64,000 nucleotides of DNA from Sorghum bicolor (GCF_000003195.3 NC_012870.2:20266501-20330500), one strand, 5' to 3'. Counted from the first letter of the stretch, positions 1 to 12,794 are shown. A program made the numbers and translations. Notes: generated by a model not told the origin, from the sequence alone.

Positions 1-730
1 TTGGGCTCGACTTTTCTGCAACTATATGATGATGAGCCTCAGCCTCTGAATTGGTGCGCCCGCTGGGAGTCACACAGCACGACGCAGACAGACACTCAGA
101 CACAGGGACACCAGCTAAGCTACCCTGACTGAAAGAATAATCAGCTAGCTAGCCTTCTTCTTGGAGAGTACAGTACTCTACGACTACTACAACTACAATG
201 TCAGTTTGGGACACCAGCCAATGGAGCTCCGATCGAGCTCCTTGCCATTCCCAACATCTGCACCTGCCGGGAATGATTCGGCCCCCTAGTGTGCTCGGCA
301 CTATAATATTGAGAAAATCATAGGGCTCAGGAATCTCCAACCAGGCCCCGGCCTTCCCTTTCTTTCTCCCTGTGAAACCTTTTCTCCCGTCCTTTTTGTC
401 ATTATACTTTCTCTAAGATGATGATGATTAATTTGTTTTCCTTGTGGATATGGTGTACTGCCAGTTCGAATGAGCTCGTTACAGTATTGATGTTAGGCCA
501 TTACTGCTATAGGTGAAGTATTTCAAGGGCTCGTTTGGTTGCTTTGGATTGAGTCTCTGTAATGACTCCAGTTAGAATTGGTTCACTAATTTGTATAGTT
601 TTGAAAAGCTAAAATAGTTCCCGGTTCATATCCTGAGTAACTGAATGCAGCCTTATTGACTTCTAAACTCTACCCTTCCGAACCAGAGATGAGTAAATAA
701 TAACAAAATAGCGAAGGATAAGTCTCGTAC
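1..730. other. No gene recognised
   Basis: Short ORFs only, none resembling a known family, and no clear transposon ends. A stretch from about 530 begins GGGCTCGTTTGGTT, a phrase common at grass MITE ends, but I could not pair it with a convincing partner. Confidence 0.4.
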
Positions 731-852
731 GAGTCTATTCGCTGGTCTAAAAAGTCATAACTGAAAGTACTGTTCGCTGATTTATTATAAGAGAAAAATA
801 CTGTTAATTGATAGAAAAAGTACGATTTATAAAAGACAAGCGAACAAGCTCC
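731..852. mobile_element. Short MITE with GTTCGCTTGTC-type ends
   Basis: Seen: the left end GAGTCTATTCGCTGGTC is an imperfect inverse of the right end GACAAGCGAACAAGCTCC. Inside are AAGTCATAACTGAAAGTACTG and a CGAACAGTA-like motif. A diverged copy of the same layout lies at 60770-60882, so this is a repeat family. No clear target duplication is visible. Confidence 0.6.
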
Positions 853-1144
853 ACACTACAGTTTTAGTTACTGCACCAACTTATGTTGGATCTACAGTTC
901 TACAGTTGACTTGTATATACTAGAGTTACAACGACTATTTCGACGTAATTTCTTAGCAGAATTGGCACAACTTTAAAAGTTTAGATGCGGCGAGGGAATA
1001 TTTGACCCGATTCCTGCAAAACCTTTAATTTAGGTGTCAAACCTCTCTAAATTCTAAAACATCTGAATCTTTTCTTATAACATGCTCACAAAATTCAGAT
1101 GCATGAGATCTTTCCTTATAACATGCTCACAAAATCCAGATGTA

Positions 1145-1487
1145 CTCCCTCCGTCCCTAAATACTGCTATTTCTAAGAGAAATGTCCACAAATACTGCTA
1201 TTTCTACTAGCATACTCGTCCACCAGCCCATTTAATTTCTCCTCAGAACTTCCGTGGTCCACCAGCCCATTTAATTTCTTTCAGAGAGTAGTACTTTGGC
1301 GCATGGTAATTGTTTTGAGTCTGTTTAGTTAGCATTAAATGCAGCTTGTTAGAACCAGAGAACTATGGCTTAACGTGCATGATTAAATGGTGGAACCCAA
1401 ATTAATTGAGGGTAGAATGGTCTTTTGTTTGCCATACTAATCTGTCTGAAATCTGCTAGAAATAGCAGTATTTGGGGACGGAGGAAG
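1145..1487. mobile_element. Stowaway-type MITE
   Basis: Seen: terminal inverted repeats CTCCCTCCGTCCCTAAATA at the left and TATTTGGGGACGGAGGAAG at the right. The inner arms (ACTGCTATTTCTA / TAGAAATAGCAGT) also pair. Both ends are flanked by TA (1143-1144 and 1488-1489), the Tc1/mariner target. A short internal duplication of CCACCAGCCCATTTAATTTC is present near 1210-1280. Confidence 0.9.
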
Positions 1488-2264
1488 TATAAGGGACTTT
1501 TGTTCGACCGGGCATGATATAACAAAACTGTAAAATTATGTTGACTCCGATAGTCGAGAACAATTGTACCTTTTCTAATTGGAAATCATGTGACATTCCA
1601 CCCCTAAAACTACGACTAACTTTGAAAAGGTGCCAACATAAAAATCTAGCTCACTTTTGAGCCACCATGAAATCGGATAAGTTAAGAAAACGACGTCTCC
1701 AGTTTAATTGATCAAAGAAGTGATGTCTAGTAGAAATGCTATGAAACGACTAAATTACCCTTTAAACATGATTATTTATGAGATGGTTCACACACATGTT
1801 TGCGTGTTGAAAAAATTAACAGCGCTATACTTTAAGTGGTAGGCGACGTGCCCATTAACAACAAGGCGCCTATGATGACTTCATCAATCTCAAAATTTGC
1901 CGGTCCAACTCGGTTCTTCAGAGGTGCTCATAGGAAGGAGTAGGGGGTGTGTGCGTGCGTTCATAGGGATGAGTGTACGCTCGTGTTTGTGAGTGTCTGC
2001 GTCTGTAACTGGGTCTCACAAAAAAAACTAGGTTATTTTTTAATTTAATATTCATTTGTCACCCAAACCAATTATAGTGGTTATTTACTCATTCTGGTGC
2101 TTTGGACAGTATTATTTGTGAGATGTACGTCATGTCTCGCATAAGATATCGTTGCACATCCATTAAGATATCTGTTGTCCCTTCTCTGTCTGGAACAACC
2201 TTTTTTAATGGTAGGAACAAAAACCATTTTACTCTAGGGAGAAAATTCGTTGCATCCGAGAAAA
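1488..2264. other. No gene recognised
   Basis: AT-rich intergenic DNA with a GT-rich low-complexity patch near 1940-2005. I see no coding or transposon structure. Confidence 0.4.
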
Positions 2265-2408
2265 ACATGTTTAGTGAAAACATGTATATTGCCCTGGTAC
2301 TTGGCCAAAATTCCGAAAACAAATAATTTCAAAAGTACATGTTTAGTGAAAACATGTATATTGCCATGGTACTTGGCCAAAATTCTGAAAACAAATAATT
2401 TCAAAAGT
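2265..2408. repeat. Two-copy tandem duplication, 72-bp unit
   Basis: Seen: a unit beginning ACATGTTTAGTGAAAACATG at 2265 is repeated head to tail from 2337. Only a few base differences separate the copies (CCCTGG/CCATGG, TTCCG/TTCTG). The near identity suggests recent local duplication. Confidence 0.9.
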
Positions 2409-2479
2409 ATTTGGTCCACATGAATTTTTTTCTTGAACACACAAAAGATTTTTGTATCAATTGTATTAAGAAGAAGAGT

Positions 2480-4200
2480 TTGAACTTACAAACAACGCGT
2501 ATCTATCGAGCGCCGAAGGAGGTCGACCTAGATTCCTAGAACAGCCATAGCTAAACCATCCTAACAAGAAAAATCAAGTTTCGATATTACATAGATGAAA
2601 AACAACCAATACCGTCTCAGCAGTGCAACTCAGGAAGTGGTCTTGTGTCTTCGTAGCTTCCTGGATGAACCGTTTCGACTGTCCACGAAGAGCGCATCGA
2701 GTGCTTTGGCGTTGGATGCATTCAGTTTCCGTCAAAAATCCCTTCAAAGGCCTCTAGATCCGATGCGGACAACGCTGATGAATCCTTGGTGTAGCCCATA
2801 CGATGCATAATTAGGACCTCACCTCATTTGGAGGCACATACTCGAGAGAGACTTTGGGTTGCCAACCGCCTGCTCCGCCATGAAGTAGTGCCTTCGCAAG
2901 CGGCTGCTTGGGTGGCTCACAAATCAGCGAGGGGTCCCTCTTACTTTCTTGGTGAGGTTGTCGAGACGACGCTTGAAGGAGTCATCGTTGTCCACAATCT
3001 TGTGACCACCCACCACGGTGTAATGTCAAGATTAGTATCCGACATGAGGTCAACTGGACCGAAGTCTGGTAGGTAGCCCTCTTCGCCCACCGTGGGCGCA
3101 ACATTCAAGGTGGCGTTGAACACTAGCTACCTTGGCGTGACCTGTGTCACCAGGGGTGTGGTCGCTGGTGGTGGCGTCTGCTGCGCCCCTTAGGTGATCA
3201 CCACCGAGGCCTCGCCCCCAACTAGGTGAGCACGTGAGTTGGGTGCCTAGGAAGAGGGCATGTGACGAACCGACTACTAGCGAGTGAGGCCGTGAGCTCC
3301 ATGAGCATCGGGTCCTCCATGATGTTGTGATCTAGTGAGGCACCTGAGTACGACATCAGCATTAGTGGCTTGAGCTTGACAAGGCCTGTCTCACTGGTTC
3401 ACTCTCCAGTAGCGTCAAAGGTGTTGCCCATAGCTGTGGGCACGTCCCCTGCCGACCAACCATGGCGTCTTCGTCGCCTACGTCTGCATCTGGGTCGAGC
3501 TCCAACAACAATAGTAGTGGTGTCGCTCGACTCTTTCGAGCTGGCCGCTGTCGATAGACTGTTGGTGCCTCCATCAGTCGCTGTCGGTGGCTGTCACTGG
3601 CAGGATCGACAGGTTGTTGTGGCCAACCACCCATGCCCCCTACAATGCCCAAGCATCTTGAGTCCACGAACTATGGCTGCTTGCAGTCATGCGCAATGTG
3701 TCGAAGACCCTTGTAGAGTAGACAACGATGGGGTAGCCTCCATGTTGCCACCCGATGTGGAGGAGAGGCAATAGAAGCACATGTCGTGGAGATCTACCAG
3801 TCATGGCGAGGCTCAACTGAGGCGGCCACAGGTCCCCTCTCCTGTCAGGGGAGGATCTTATGCCACTTATCGGCGTTGGGAGTGGAGACCCATCCACAGC
3901 GACCAAGGTGTTGGCAAGCAAGCATGCAACCATTCTTCGGCTGATGAGGCTGTCCACACACTAATTGTGGGCGCAGCTAGCTGTGCTTCCTCCGTCTTCG
4001 CTAACGACTAGTGCCTACTCCAGCTTGCTTCTGTCTGTGGCTGGCCACTGATCGCACCACAATAGCTCAGACCCTCGGTTGGGTGAGGCTAAGGTTTCGT
4101 TGGACGCTGAAGAACATCTAAGTACGTCGCTATAGGTTGGCCGCCCTTGGAATCCTCAACGCTAGTGTTGTCTACCCAACGAGGACATGAGCATTTTGAA
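2480..4200. other. GC-richer stretch, possible decayed retroelement interior
   Basis: This block is richer in G and C than its flanks and has several overlapping open frames on both strands (for example 3370-3774 plus and 3640-3957 minus). None shows a motif I recognise. A worn retrotransposon interior is the likeliest explanation, but no LTR, gag or pol motif was found. Confidence 0.3.
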
Positions 4201-4402
4201 AGACACTTTTAAAACTTCATAAATTTCATAAATTTCACACCTACTCCTCACTCAAAAGCTTTTAATACTACAATTGAGTTTGACCTGTTGAACCTCGATT
4301 GGGGTGTCTGGATTTAGAAAAGGAGTCACTCCATACTTGCCGAATTTGCGGCAAGGCTTGGGAGACAGGTTAGTTGGTCGAGGGCTACGGAGATCAAATT
4401 TA

Positions 4403-4831
4403 GAGCATCTCTAAGAGTTTTGTAAAATAGTTTCCTAATTTTTATATTTAGTAAAAGAAAAAGAGTCTTCTCTAACAGTTTGATGAAATAGCTTAAAAAT
4501 AGAAAATTGTAATATCCTCTTCATCAACTCATAAGTTTCCGCACTCACACTCCATTTGGTGTTTTTCTCAGGAGATTGGGGTAAATTGGACATATAAGTA
4601 AACTAAGAAAATAATGTGTTTCAAGTGAGAAAACGATAAGAGCCAAAGAAACTATTTAAAAAGGTTTGGTTGATTAGAAATAGTTCAGGCTCCTAATGCA
4701 AAATCATTTAGGAAGCTAATATTGGAAATTATTGGAGAAGAAAATAAATTGAGGTCGCTACTTATTTTGTTATCTCGCTAAACTTATTCATTCACTAGCA
4801 AGTTAATTATATGAAGCACCTAGAATTGCTC
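4403..4831. mobile_element. Tourist-like MITE, 429 bp
   Basis: Seen: the left end GAGCATCTCTAAGAGT and right end CTAGAATTGCTC are imperfect inverted repeats. TTA flanks both sides (4400-4402 and 4832-4834), the 3-bp target typical of PIF/Harbinger elements. It belongs to the same terminal family as 29930-30208 and 48342-48866. Confidence 0.75.
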
Positions 4832-4964
4832 TTATACACTGTGCAGGGTGCTAATGGTTGGAGAGGTAGATGATCCACTGGGGAGTTGTGTTGACAGTGC
4901 AAAATTAGTTTGTTGGTATAGTATAGAGTCGTAGAGCGTGGAGGGATCGGACGATGGTGTAGTA

Positions 4965-5223
4965 CTCCCTCTATACCCATAAAATAAGTTGATTTGGACA
5001 ATAACACGGTTTCTAAAATCTAACTATGACTTCTTATTTTTGTAAAAACATTTATCAAAAAGTGGTATAAATATATTTTTATGAAAGTATGTTTCAAGAT
5101 AAATCTATTCATATGGTTTTTATATTTTCAAACTCAACAACTTAAAAATTATTCATGATTTATATTCCCAATATTTGATTCAAATCTTGTCCAAAACAAC
5201 TTGTTTTATGGGTATAGATGGAG
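4965..5223. mobile_element. Stowaway-type MITE
   Basis: Seen: CTCCCTCTATACCCATAAAA and the inverse TTTTATGGGTATAGATGGAG form terminal inverted repeats; the inner arms (TTGGACAA / TTGTCCAA) also pair. The left flank is TA; the right flank is slightly altered. Confidence 0.85.
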
Positions 5224-5390
5224 CATGTAGTATTAGGAGAGCCTTCGACGACAGGTGGATGAGGAGTTAGCTACAAACTGTGCAGAGTAAAAAGGGACGT
5301 GTTGTAGCGAACTGTGTTGAAGTAAAGTGGAAGTCCCCTTTGTTGAACCTGTTTTCCTTCTTTTATTAGTAAAGTCAGTACGTAGGGATG

Positions 5391-5411
5391 CCCCCCCCCC
5401 CCCCCCCCCCC
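5391..5411. repeat. Poly-C tract, 21 bases
   Basis: An uninterrupted run of C following GGGATG. Such runs are uncommon in plant DNA and error-prone in assembly, so the exact length is uncertain. Confidence 0.85.
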
Positions 5412-5649
5412 GAACTGCTACTATATAATATTGATCAAACGAGATCTCTTCCCTTCGTTAAAAAAAAAAGAGATCTCTTCCAAGCTGTTAAAGTATATAA
5501 GTGAATACTCAGTTACGTTTGACGTATTCGATTGAATTAACCGGCTTATACAACTTAATATGACATCAAAATATTAAAAGGTATGTTGGGTAGCGCGATC
5601 AAATTACTCCACGTGAATTTGTCAGCTCCACTCAACTCAAATCACCTAA

Positions 5650-5813
5650 GGTCTTGTTTGGATGCATGTATATCCACTTCAATCTATATGTATTGAATGA
5701 AGAGTTTCATTCTAATTCACTCTAATCTATGTAGATTGAGCAGAATATATGCACATCTAGTCCACTCTAATCTATGTAGATTGAGCGGAATACATGCACA
5801 TCTAAACAAGACC
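5650..5813. mobile_element. Small MITE with GGTCTTGTTTGGATG ends
   Basis: Seen: the left end GGTCTTGTTTGGATGCATG is inverted at the right as CATGCACATCTAAACAAGACC. Two imperfect internal copies of CACTCTAATCTATGTAGATTGAGC lie inside. The target duplication is unclear. Confidence 0.75.
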
Positions 5814-6881
5814 ATAGGATAACACCACCGTAGAACAACACCTCTTCTAGAATCTGGAGTACTTATATTATACTAACAGAAATAGTGGTCACCAAATAAG
5901 TCACGTGGTGCCATTTTTGGGATATATAGGGGAGAAGAGTGTAACGTCTGCGTTCAAAATCTGAGTTCAATGCACCACATTAAAATGCCATCTACTACGT
6001 GCAATGCAAATAGAGGTAGGTGCTGCGAAATGGAGACCCCACTGCATGCGTGCACACTCCTCCTACTACTATACATTGCTAACCTGGCGATCGATCGAGA
6101 GTTCCATCGTCCCAAACCTACCCTGGTGGACAGAAACGTGCGCGCCAACATAAACCGCATCAAGACGACACGATGAGTTGGGGTGCGCACGGTGAAAAGC
6201 TAAAAGCGCTAGTCCAAAAAGCGGCGACGGCGACGCGAGAACGGAAGACATGAAAATGAACACGAGTCGCGGTGGAACTGGAACACGCGCGTCGAGGAGA
6301 GCACGCACGGATTCTGCCTGCCTGCTGCGCGGTGCGCGCGCTGATCCTTATCCAAGTCCGCGCCGGAGTCAGTGCGCCGACGACGGAGCGGAAGCACGGC
6401 ACGTACGACAGCGAGACATCCGGCCTCAGCGTTCCAGCAGCGGATCGGAGTCAAACGTCGCCGCCTTGGCCTTGCCCCACCCCCCCCCCCCCCCCCCCCC
6501 CCCCCGGCCCAGGCTAAAGTGGAGGGCTGGGCTCACCCAATAACCATGCGCGTGGATCACACGATCGATGCCGTGCAGCGCTGGCTTGGCCCTGGTCCCG
6601 ATCGCCGCCGGCCACTGGCCACTGGCAGCGCGCGCGCGCGTTCTGCGTTCGTCTGTGGTCTCCACGCACGCGCATTACTGCATTTAGCATACCTGCATTT
6701 GCGAGAATAGGAGTTGGTAGTAGCATCTTTGTCAAACACTCTTAGTCTTAGGACCCTGACCAACCGTAGCATTTTTTGCTTCTGAGCCTGTGTTTCGCGT
6801 GTCGCCCACTGATAAAACGTGTTCGTCGGTAAAAGAAGGGAATTCTGAACATCCATCCCTTTTGTGCACTCCACACTGCTA
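5814..6881. other. GC-rich intergenic stretch with a poly-C run
   Basis: No gene recognised. The overlapping ORFs on both strands at 6070-6870 reflect high GC and the 26-base C run at 6480-6505, not a conserved protein. Confidence 0.5.
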
Positions 6882-6958
6882 CACTAGTACAGAGGCATTT
6901 GGTCACTTGCTCAAAATGAATAATAATCTCGGCCCAATCAGCGTCCAGAACAAAAACA

Positions 6959-7195
6959 TATTTAGTCCCGGTTGGTAAGACCAACCAGGACTAAAAGTCC
7001 CCTGTCCAACAGCTATGGTGTCAGACATCGGCAGAGGGGACCTTTAGTCCCAGTTGGTCTCACGAACCGGGACAAAAGCCTAGCCTTTAGTTACAAATCG
7101 GATTAAAAGCTGTTGTCCCTATCCGTCTCACCAGCCGGGACTAGTATTGGAATTTAGATCCAGTTTTTAAAAGGAACTGGGACTAAATGTCCTTC
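6959..7195. repeat. 5' subterminal repeats of the CACTA element
   Basis: Several direct and inverted copies of TTTAGTCCCGGTTGGT and its complement (ACCAACCAGGACTAAA, AACTGGGACTAAA). In CACTA elements such arrays bind the TNPA-type protein and are needed for transposition. That role is family knowledge, not shown here. Confidence 0.85.
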
Positions 7196-7537
7196 TCCAT
7201 ATTTAAACTCTTCTTCCCCTGGCCGAGCCCATCGATCTTCACTCTTTTGCTGTGTTCTTCATTTGGAGTTGCTTGTTCTGGCTCTCATCTCCGGCTATTG
7301 ATTCATTTCATCATTTCTACGCCGTCATCGACTTGTTAATAGGTCACTAGCTTAATCTTCTCAACATTTAGCAGCGGCATATGTCATTTCCTAGTGTTAT
7401 GTATATTGTTTTTTATTTTATGGTTTTTTTAAGAGGTTATTAGCTTCATCGTCTTCTCAACAGCGACACGTTTTTTTAGAGAAATAGTGATAATATGTTT
7501 TTTATTTTATTTAGTTTAGAAAAAAATTAAAATCATA

Positions 7538-8125
7538 TAATACTTTAATTTGCAATTTTTGACCGATTTAATTAGTTAATTATAACTAGCATGCATACCA
7601 CATTTCATGATTATTTAGGAAAATAGAGAATTTTTGTGCTTTTTTTAATTTTGCTTGTTTAGAGAAATTAGAAATAGAGAATTTTAGGTTTTTTGTTACT
7701 TTAATTTCTCTATTAAAAATTAAAAACTTATAATACTTTAATTTGCAATTTATGACAAGGTTAATTAGTTAATTATAACTAGTATGCATACCATATTTCA
7801 TGATTAGTTAGAAACATAGAGAACTTTTGTGCTTTTTTAATTTTGCTTGTTTAGAAAAATTAGAAATAGAGAATTTTAGGTTTTTTGTTACTTTAATTTC
7901 TCTATTAAAAATTAGAAACTTATATTTCTTTAATTTGCACTTTATGACATGGTTAATTAGTTAATTATAACTAGTATGCATGCCACATTTCATGATTAGT
8001 TAGAAAATAGAGAACTTTTATGTCTTTTTAATTTTGCTAGTTTAGAAAAACTAGAAATAGAGAATTTTAGGTTATTTGTTACTTTAATTTCTGTATAAAA
8101 ATTAGAAACTTATAATACTTTACGT
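7538..8125. repeat. Tandem repeat, about three copies of a 190-bp unit
   Basis: Seen: the marker phrase ATAATACTTTAATTTGCAATTT recurs near 7538 and 7730, and in altered form near 7920 and 8111, a spacing of about 190 bp. Each unit also carries TTAATTAGTTAATTATAACTAG and ATTTCATGATTA. The array is AT-rich and runs straight into the start of the TNP2 reading frame, so it occupies the promoter or 5' leader of the transposase. Confidence 0.85.
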
Positions 8126-8129
8126 TGCA

Positions 8130-11100
8130 ATGCAGACAATGACACGTCATTGGATGTACAATGCCGATCGCCGCTCCAAAGAATTCATTGATTGTGTGCA
8201 TTATTTCTTAAGAGTGGCCGAGAAAAACAAGCGGGATGGATTCATATGTTTCCCATGTGCCTTGTGTCAGAATTTGAAGGAATATTCTATTCACTCACAT
8301 TTGTTGAAGTCGGGTTTTATGCCAAACTATATTTGTTGGACCAAGCATGGAGAAAACGGGATAATGATGGAAGAAGGTGAAGAAGAACAGTTGGAGCCTG
8401 ACGACATTATTGCTCAATACGGTGACTTCGGTGATACAACAATGGGAGAAGCTGAAGACGAGGCAGGTGCAGAAGGCGCATCTGTTGAAGATGATGCTCT
8501 TGGTGATGTCATTCGTGATGCACAGAAAGATTGCGAAAGTGAAAAAGAGAAGACAAAGTTTGACCACATGTTAGAAGATCACAAGAAATTACTATACCCA
8601 TCTGCCCAGGATGGGCAAAAAAAACTGGGTACAACACTGGAGGTGTTAAAATGGAAGGCACAGAATGGTGTATCCGATAAGGCATTTGGGCAATTACTGA
8701 AGATCCAAAAAAAATATTGTCGAAGCCTAATGAACTGCCCACTACTACATACGAAGCAAAACAGATCGTCTGTCCTTTGGGATTAGAAATCAAGAAGATA
8801 CATACATGTCCTAACGACTGCATCCTATACCGTGGCAAGGACTACGAGAATTTAGATGAATGCCCCGTATGTAAAGCATCACGGTATAAGATCAGACGAG
8901 ATGACCCTAGCAATGTTGAGGGGGAAGAACGTCCCAGAAAAAAATCCCTGCAAAGGTTATGTGGTATGCTCCTATAATACCACGTCTGAAATGTCTTTTT
9001 AGAAATAAGGACCATGTAAAATTGTTGCGGTGGCACAAAGAAGACCGTAAAGTAGATAACATGTTGAGACACCCTGCTGATGGGTCCCAGTGGAGAGCAA
9101 TAGACAGGGAATTTCCAGAGTTTGCAAAAGACGCAAGAAACTTAAGGTTCGCTTTAAGTACGGACGGTATGAATCCTTTTGGTGAGCAGAGCAGTAGTCA
9201 TAGCACTTGGCCTGTTACACTATGTATCTACAACCTTCCTCCATAGTTATGCATGAAGCGAAAGTTCATTATGATGTCGGTGCTCATCCAAGGCCCGAAG
9301 CAACCAGGCAATGACATTGATGTCTATCTAAGGCCATTAATTGAAGAACTCCTTTTATGGAGTGAAACAGGTGTTCGTGTGTGGGATGAGTACAAACAGG
9401 AACACTTCGACCTGCGAGCACTGTTGTTTGTGACAATCAATGATTGGCCTACTCTAAGTAATCTTTCAGGGCAGACAAACAAGGAATATAATGCATGCAC
9501 ACACTGTTTTGATGACCTTGATAGTATATATTTGAAAAAATGCAGAAAGGTCATGTACCTTGGGTATCATCGATTTCTTTCTATGAATCACCCAGTTAGA
9601 AAGAAAGGAAAGCATTTTAAAGGTAAGGTAGACCACCGATGCAAGCCTCGCAATAGAACTGGAGAAGATGTATTTGAGATGGTTAAGGATGTGAAAGTAG
9701 TTTTTGGTAAGGGACAAGGCAGCCAACCAGTTCCAAAAGATGCAGCAGGTCATGCACCCATGTGGAAGAAGAAGTCAATATTTTGGGAGCTAACCTATTG
9801 GCAAGTCCTAGAGGTCCGAAATGCGATCGACGTCATGCACCTAACAAAAAATCTTTGTATGAACCTTCTAAGATTCATGGGTGTATATGGTAAGCCTAAG
9901 GATTCACTTGAAGCACGACAAGACTTGCAACGCATGGAAGAACGAGACAACCTGCATCCAGAGAAGACAGATGATGGACGCCAATATTTAAGACCTGCTA
10001 GCTACACTCTTAGAAATGAAGAGAAAGAAATCATATTTGAATGCTTAAGCAGCATCAAGGTCCCATCTAGATTCTCCTCTAATATAAAAGGTATAATTAA
10101 TGTGCTTGAGAAGAAATTTTTGAACTTAAAGTCGCATGACTGCCATGTGCTTATGACGCAATTGCTTCCAGTTGCAATTACGTCTAGCCACCGTAAAGCT
10201 ATGTGCATTCCTCAATGCAATTTCTAAGAAGGCAATCAATCCACTAGAACTAGCTGCTTTACAGAATGATGTGGTTCAATGTCTTGTCAGCTTTGAGTTA
10301 GTGTTCCCTCCATCCTTCTTTGATATCATGACACACCTCCTAGTTCATCTAGTCAAGGAGATCAATATTCTGGGTCCTGTGTTCCTACATAATATGTTTC
10401 CCTTCGAGAGGTTTATAGGAGTTCTGAAGAAATATGTGCACCAACGTGTTCGGCCAGAAGGAAGCATCGCAAAGGGCTATGGGACAGAGGAGGTCATTGA
10501 GTTCTATGTTGAATTCATTCCTGAACTTGACCCAATTAGTGTTCCTGAATCGCGACACGAGGGGAGACTGAGTGGAAAGGGAACACTAGGAAAGAAAACA
10601 TACGTCGGTATGGGGGACGATTCTTTCAATAAAGCACACTACACAGTTCTTCAAAACTCATCCGTGGTGGAGCCGTATGTCACGAAACACAAGGACTTCC
10701 TACGATCCCAATTCCCAGAGAAGAATGAAGCTTGGTTTATGCGTCAGCACATAGACACTTTCAGTGATTGGTTACGAAAAGAATGTCAGGGTAATGACCA
10801 GATTGATGAGCAACTGTATTTGTTGGCTAGGCAACCATCATGGCACATCCTCACGTACAAAGGGTACGAGATAAATGGAAATACATTTTACACCCTAGGC
10901 CAAGATAAAAAAAGCACGAACGAAAATAGTGGAGTTCGCGTAGACGCCATAGACCCGAATAGAAACAGACAAACATATTATGGTCGTATAGAGGAGATTT
11001 GGGAACTAGACTACGGACCTAATTTTAAAATCCCTTTGTTCCGATGCCAATGGGTGAAGGTTACCGGAGGCGGGGTGACAGTTGACAAAGACTATGGAAT

Positions 11101-11455
11101 GACAACAGTGGACCTCAACAATGTTGGTTACAAAGATGAACCATTCGTCCTTGCTGCTGATGTGAATCAGGTGTTCTATGTGAAAGACATGTCTACAAAA
11201 CAGAAGAGAGTGAAAAATGACAACAAATCAATAAATGAGCCAAAACGCCATATAGTTCTCTCAGAGAAAAGAAACATTGTGGGAATTGAGGACAAGTCAG
11301 ATATTTCAGAAGATTATGAAAGGGATGACCGAATCACGCCTTTCAATGTGACCAAAGATCCGAGCATACTGATAAATGCCGAGGACACTCCATGGTTACA
11401 AGATCATGACCAAGGAACATACGTCAAAAAGAAGATCACTATTGTGCTCGCCTAA
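8130..11455 (+). pseudogene. TNP2-type CACTA transposase, four lesions
   Basis: Product family: the transposase of En/Spm elements. Domain order: an N-terminal Transposase-associated domain (CFPCALC, LLKSGFMPNYICWTKHG at about 8250-8350); TNP2 core (CPNDCILYR, ECPVCKASRYK, FALSTDGMNPF, NAIDVMHLTKNL) at about 8760-9880; a DUF4218-like part (HNMFPFERFIGVLKKYV, near 10400); and a DUF4216-like part (RNRQTYYGRIEEIWELDYG, near 10970). The reading is broken by a frameshift in an A run near 8708, a second in an A run near 8938, a TAG at 9244-9246 where the frame otherwise continues, and a shift near 10180. Between lesions the protein reads cleanly, so decay is recent. The start at 8130 is the first ATG after the tandem array. 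Family assignment is firm; activity is unlikely. Confidence 0.9.
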
Positions 11456-12794
11456 TAAATAGATTGCAATAGAGTATGTGTATGTCACAATTGTAACTTA
11501 AGATGTTTATATTAGTTTTTCTTATTTTATATCATTTCAAATAATGAAATGACATTTAAGTTTGCTATTATAAGAGATGTGTCAATTGTTTGTCAAATGC
11601 AAAAATAGTCAAACTTGGTCAAATAACCCATTTGATGACTTGAAATGAAAAAAATTTGAATACAAAGTTGGTAGAGATCATCAAGATCTACATTTGATAT
11701 ATTGTCCATTTTTCCATTTGGATAAATTTGAGCCAATCCTAAGCACATTTGTTCAAAATCCAAGACGGGTTTTGGTCACACTTGGTCAAATGACAAACTA
11801 AATTACTTAAAATGAAAAATTTTTGAATACCAAGTTGTTAGATATCATCAAGATCTAAACTTTTTATATAGACAATTTTTCCATTTGAGAAAGTTTAAGT
11901 TCACAATACCCACCAATTCTTGAATCTCACACAAACTATATGAAACTATATGTGTCAATTGTGGATTTTGAACTACACCTTCCCAACACTTTGTCAAATG
12001 CAAAAATGGTCTATATATTAAATGTAGATTTTGATGAGTGCAACAATATTGGTATTCATGACTTTTCCATTCGAGAACATCTAGGGTTCCGAAAACCGAT
12101 GCGTGGCTATGAATTTTTTCAAAATTTAAAATTGAGCGGTTCAAACTTTTCCAAAAGAAAAGTTGACCATTAGACCAAATGTAGAACTTGATGAGTGCAA
12201 CAAACTTTGTATTCATTACTTTTCCATTTGGGACCATATAGGGTTCGGTCAAAGTGTGTGTTTCTAAAAAGCAATGCTTTGACTTTGGTCAAACTTGGTC
12301 AAATAACCCATTTGATGACTTGAAATGAAAACAATTTGAATACAAAGTTGGTAGAGATAATCCGATGTAATGGAGAATATTGTTGTAAGCATAAATAAAT
12401 AAGAAATAGAGAAAAATCTTTAAAAAATAATCCGATGTAATGTTGAATATCACGTATATCATGATTTTGGAGATAAATGATGATAAATAAACAAAATTTA
12501 TGTTTAAATAATGCATAAACAAATTTTCTATCAAAAACATATACTTTAAGATATTAAAATTAAATAATACATTTTTGCACTAACAAAATACTAATTATTT
12601 TTTATATTTAAGTTTGCTAATATAAGTGATGAAAAGATTTTATGTTTTCAAATTTATTATGTAAGCAATTAGGCAAAAAGAAATGGAACTATTATTTTTT
12701 AACAAATTAATACCTATTATTCTATTTACTATGCAATTAACAACATTAATCTAATTATTATAAGCATAAATAAATATGAAACAACAAAAATACA
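11456..12794. other. Spacer between the two CACTA transcription units, with dispersed direct repeats
   Basis: AT-rich, no gene. A phrase of about 70 bp (CAAACTTGGTCAAATAACCC ... CAAAGTTGGTAGAGAT) occurs near 11615, in weaker form near 11775, and again near 12290. TAATCCGATGTAATG occurs twice near 12360 and 12430. It probably holds the TNP2 polyadenylation region. Confidence 0.5.

Noticed and set aside
3370..3957. Opposed ORFs of 134 and 105 codons
   Set aside because: No motif on either strand; probably worn repeat sequence.
6250..6710. Overlapping ORFs around the second poly-C tract
   Set aside because: They exist because GC-rich sequence lacks stop codons; the Pro/Gly runs come from the homopolymer.
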